Assembly (NCBI GenBank): GCA_030637805.1
Contig: DAOWFV010000025.1
Coordinates: 1-17,592, forward strand
Origin: Acidobacteriota bacterium
GTDB taxonomy: Bacteria; Acidobacteriota; Thermoanaerobaculia; Thermoanaerobaculales; Sulfomarinibacteraceae
Direction: 5' to 3'
DNA length: 17,592 nucleotides
The notes under the pieces are model-generated. The model did no database searches, was not told the origin of the DNA, and was given only the letters and a program-made list of their open reading frames with translations. Shown here piece by piece: positions 15,709-17,592 of this stretch. Position numbers and translations under genes: made by a program. The first letter of the stretch is position 1. Each line of letters begins with the position of its first letter.

Positions 15709-17592
15709 TTAACGACTCGAGCCGTAAACCGCCCTTTGCGCCGGGTTGAAGATCGAATCCTGGGTCCGGTTGTCGGTCTCGGTGGCGTAGGCGGCCACCG
15801 CACCCCCGCCGACCACCTCCACCCGAATCGAACCGGTCATGGTCACGTTTCGCAGACCCATCTTCCTGAAGATATCGAACTGCTCGAGCACCCCCGGGGC
15901 GATCAGCAGAGTCAGCGGGTCGGCCGCCTCGACGCCGTCGAGGTCATAAAGCGTGATACGCACCTCGGACCAGCCATCCGGATCGGTGTTGAGCAGTCCG
16001 AGGTTGGTACGGAATCCCACATCCTTGTTCTCGGAGTTCGAGACCCCGGGAATGTAGCCGATCTCTCCAGGAAGTAGGAGTTGCCGGCTGCCGAAAACGG
16101 GGAGACCAAGTCCGTAGGTGCCGCCGGAGGGATCCAGGTTGTAGGTGCGAGCGGCGATCTGCGGCGCCGGGCCGCCGTCCTTGCCGGTCAGCACCAGGTA
16201 ACCGAGGCTGTCCTCACCCCCGAGCAGGTCCCCGACAATGTCGAGGTTCTGCTGGACTGAGCCGGCAGTCATGAGCGGCCACTCGAAGCCGTACCGGTCC
16301 TGCGGGCTGTCACCGACCACGTACTCTACCTCGCCGGCGAGCCAGTCTTCGGTCGGGTTGAGCATCCACAGGTCGGTGCGCCACACCGAGTCGTTGACGC
16401 CGGCGATGTGGGCGGCGCCCACCACCCAGATCGTGTTCTCGTTCTGGAACGAGGACAGGTTGAGGACCGAGTCGCCGGTCGTGTTGTCGGTAACCGTCGC
16501 CAGGGCCTGCACATCAGCGCCCCCGTTGTCCACGCGGATGGAAAAGAGCGACAGGGTTCCCCCAACACCCACCCACTCGAGGACGTTGTTCAACTGCAGC
16601 GCGCTCTGCCCGAGCACCCAGGTGCCCTCGGACGCCAGGGCCACGCCTCCGCGATCGACCGCAGTGAGCTGGACCCAGGCATCCTCCTCCTGGAAGTTGA
16701 CCAGGCGGATGTTGGCCCTGTAGTTCTTGTTGTGGGTCAGACCGGTGAGGTCGAGGAACTGGCTGCCCACGGCCTTCACCGGAAGGGCGGGCATGAAGAG
16801 ACCGAGGGTACCGTAGGGCGTATCGTTGAAGGTCCGCGAGGCCGAGAGGACCTTGCAGCCGCTGTCGCTGAAGGACTCGATCCTCACCGAGCCCGTGAGC
16901 TCCTCATCCTCCAGGTCCGGGATCGCCTCGATGATGTCGGCGAAGACCCGGGTCTCGTCCACATCCAGCGTGAACTCGCGGTAGATCAGACCACCGCCGG
17001 AGTTGTTGGAGCCCTCAGGCTGATACTCGATGCGCACGTCCAGAGACTCTCCGCAGGGGTTGTGGAAGCGGAAGTCAGACTCCCAGGATGTGTCATTCAC
17101 GCCTTTGAGCTTGACCGCCGCCCCGACAAAGAAGTCGTTCACGAGGGCCTGCTGGACCTCGAAGGACCGGGTCCTGGAGTCGGATCCGGCGCAGTTGGAG
17201 GCGTCCAGCTCGACAATGTAGACCCCAGGTTCCGTGAACGCGTAGCTGAAATGTTGATTCGAGCTGGATGTCACAAGCTCGCCGTCGAGGGTGATGGTCC
17301 ACAGCCACTCGGTCGGCGCGGTGTTGCCGGGGACTTTGTCCTGACTCACCCTGTGGGTCCGACCTTCCACCCTGATGTACCCGATCCTCGAGCTGCCGAG
17401 GTTCTCCGCCACGGTGTAGCCCACCGTGCCCGGCCCGACGCCGCTCACCGGGCTGATGGTCAGCCAGCCGTAGCTTTCGGTGGCCGACCACGCACACTCG
17501 GCCGTGGTGTTGACCGAGAATGAACCGGTGCCGCCTTCGGCCGGGAAGTCGGCCGAGAAAGGACTAAGAACGTAGCTGCAACCGTCACCACC
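15709..17592 (-). CDS. Large secreted protein, 5' partial: BACON + PKD + four tandem beta units
   Basis: The frame stays open to the window edge, so the start and any signal peptide lie outside; 627 residues are visible. The GTG at 17448 falls inside a domain and is not the real start. Residues 1-84 (17592-17341) look like a BACON domain: CSYVLSP, an AEGGTGSFSV stretch, CAWSA, GWLTI, GPGTVGYTV and a closing RVSQ. Next is a PKD-like domain (17325-17155) with FSYAFTEPGVYIVELDASN. Four related units of about 112-125 residues follow, at 17148-16777, 16776-16441, 16440-16087 and 16086-15712. Each has a G-(V/L)-(N/T/S) approach to a segment like WRTDLWMLNP or FRTNLGLLNT, then beta strands and an ALATVTDN- or YATETDN-type end. 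BACON and PKD modules are often tied to glycan or protein binding outside the cell; the ligand here is unknown. The end carries no sorting signal that I recognise. Confidence 0.85.
   Translation of the reverse strand, partial: GGDGCSYVLSPFSADFPAEGGTGSFSVNTTAECAWSATESYGWLTISPVSGVGPGTVGYTVAENLGSSRIGYIRVEGRTHRVSQDKVPGNTAPTEWLWTITLDGELVTSSSNQHFSYAFTEPGVYIVELDASNCAGSDSRTRSFEVQQALVNDFFVGAAVKLKGVNDTSWESDFRFHNPCGESLDVRIEYQPEGSNNSGGGLIYREFTLDVDETRVFADIIEAIPDLEDEELTGSVRIESFSDSGCKVLSASRTFNDTPYGTLGLFMPALPVKAVGSQFLDLTGLTHNKNYRANIRLVNFQEEDAWVQLTAVDRGGVALASEGTWVLGQSALQLNNVLEWVGVGGTLSLFSIRVDNGGADVQALATVTDNTTGDSVLNLSSFQNENTIWVVGAAHIAGVNDSVWRTDLWMLNPTEDWLAGEVEYVVGDSPQDRYGFEWPLMTAGSVQQNLDIVGDLLGGEDSLGYLVLTGKDGGPAPQIAARTYNLDPSGGTYGLGLPVFGSRQLLLPGEIGYIPGVSNSENKDVGFRTNLGLLNTDPDGWSEVRITLYDLDGVEAADPLTLLIAPGVLEQFDIFRKMGLRNVTMTGSIRVEVVGGGAVAAYATETDNRTQDSIFNPAQRAVYGSSR

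Noticed and set aside
16408..17523. Plus-strand open frame opposite the BACON/PKD gene
   Set aside because: Antisense shadow; the minus strand has coherent BACON, PKD and repeat units.

Overview
This is a GC-rich bacterial chromosomal segment dominated by extracellular or surface polysaccharide assembly genes. Coding is dense, with many GTG starts and overlapping genes. The lineage cannot be proved from the sequence. A secreted BACON-PKD protein with tandem 'GxNxxxWRTDLxLxNP'-type units, together with period-7 repeats between genes, fits Acidobacteriota (Thermoanaerobaculia-like) best; this is inference.

Layout. (1) 11-2451, plus strand: two GT4 glycosyltransferases. (2) 2452-2903: a convergent gap with three period-7 arrays. 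(3) 6509 back to 2904, minus strand: a tight three-gene operon of GT4, WbaZ-like GT4 and a polyprenyl-phosphate sugar-1-phosphate transferase (PGT). (4) 6510-6621: a divergent gap with a good sigma70-type promoter. (5) 6628-8447, plus strand: two GT2 enzymes with a GTGA overlap. (6) 8448-8840: a convergent gap with two arrays, a hairpin flanked by direct repeats, and one copy of a dispersed repeat. (7) 10640 back to 8841, minus strand: an SLC13-family permease with two RCK_C domains. (8) 10641-10870: a divergent gap with a terminator-like hairpin. (9) 10871-14408, plus strand: GT2, a DUF1972/WchF-like GT and a second PGT, all overlapping. (10) 14409-14661: a convergent gap built almost wholly of 7-nt units. 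(11) 15468 back to 14662, minus strand: a small secreted protein. (12) from the right edge back to 15709, minus strand: the C-terminal part of a large secreted BACON/PKD/repeat protein, followed by a clear intrinsic terminator.

How the genes work together. Two PGTs can each start a glycan on undecaprenyl phosphate. Eight glycosyltransferases in the window can extend it. No flippase, polymerase, chain-length regulator, export gene or nucleotide-sugar gene is visible, so those must lie elsewhere. The two PGTs sit in separate, oppositely oriented operons, which suggests two glycans or alternative initiation.

The most unusual signal is not a protein. All three convergent gaps carry arrays of 7-bp units that begin within about 0-14 nt of the stop codons on both sides. 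The two divergent gaps have none. Unit sequence drifts along an array while the 7-nt register is kept, and the same unit can recur after different genes in the same gene-sense orientation.
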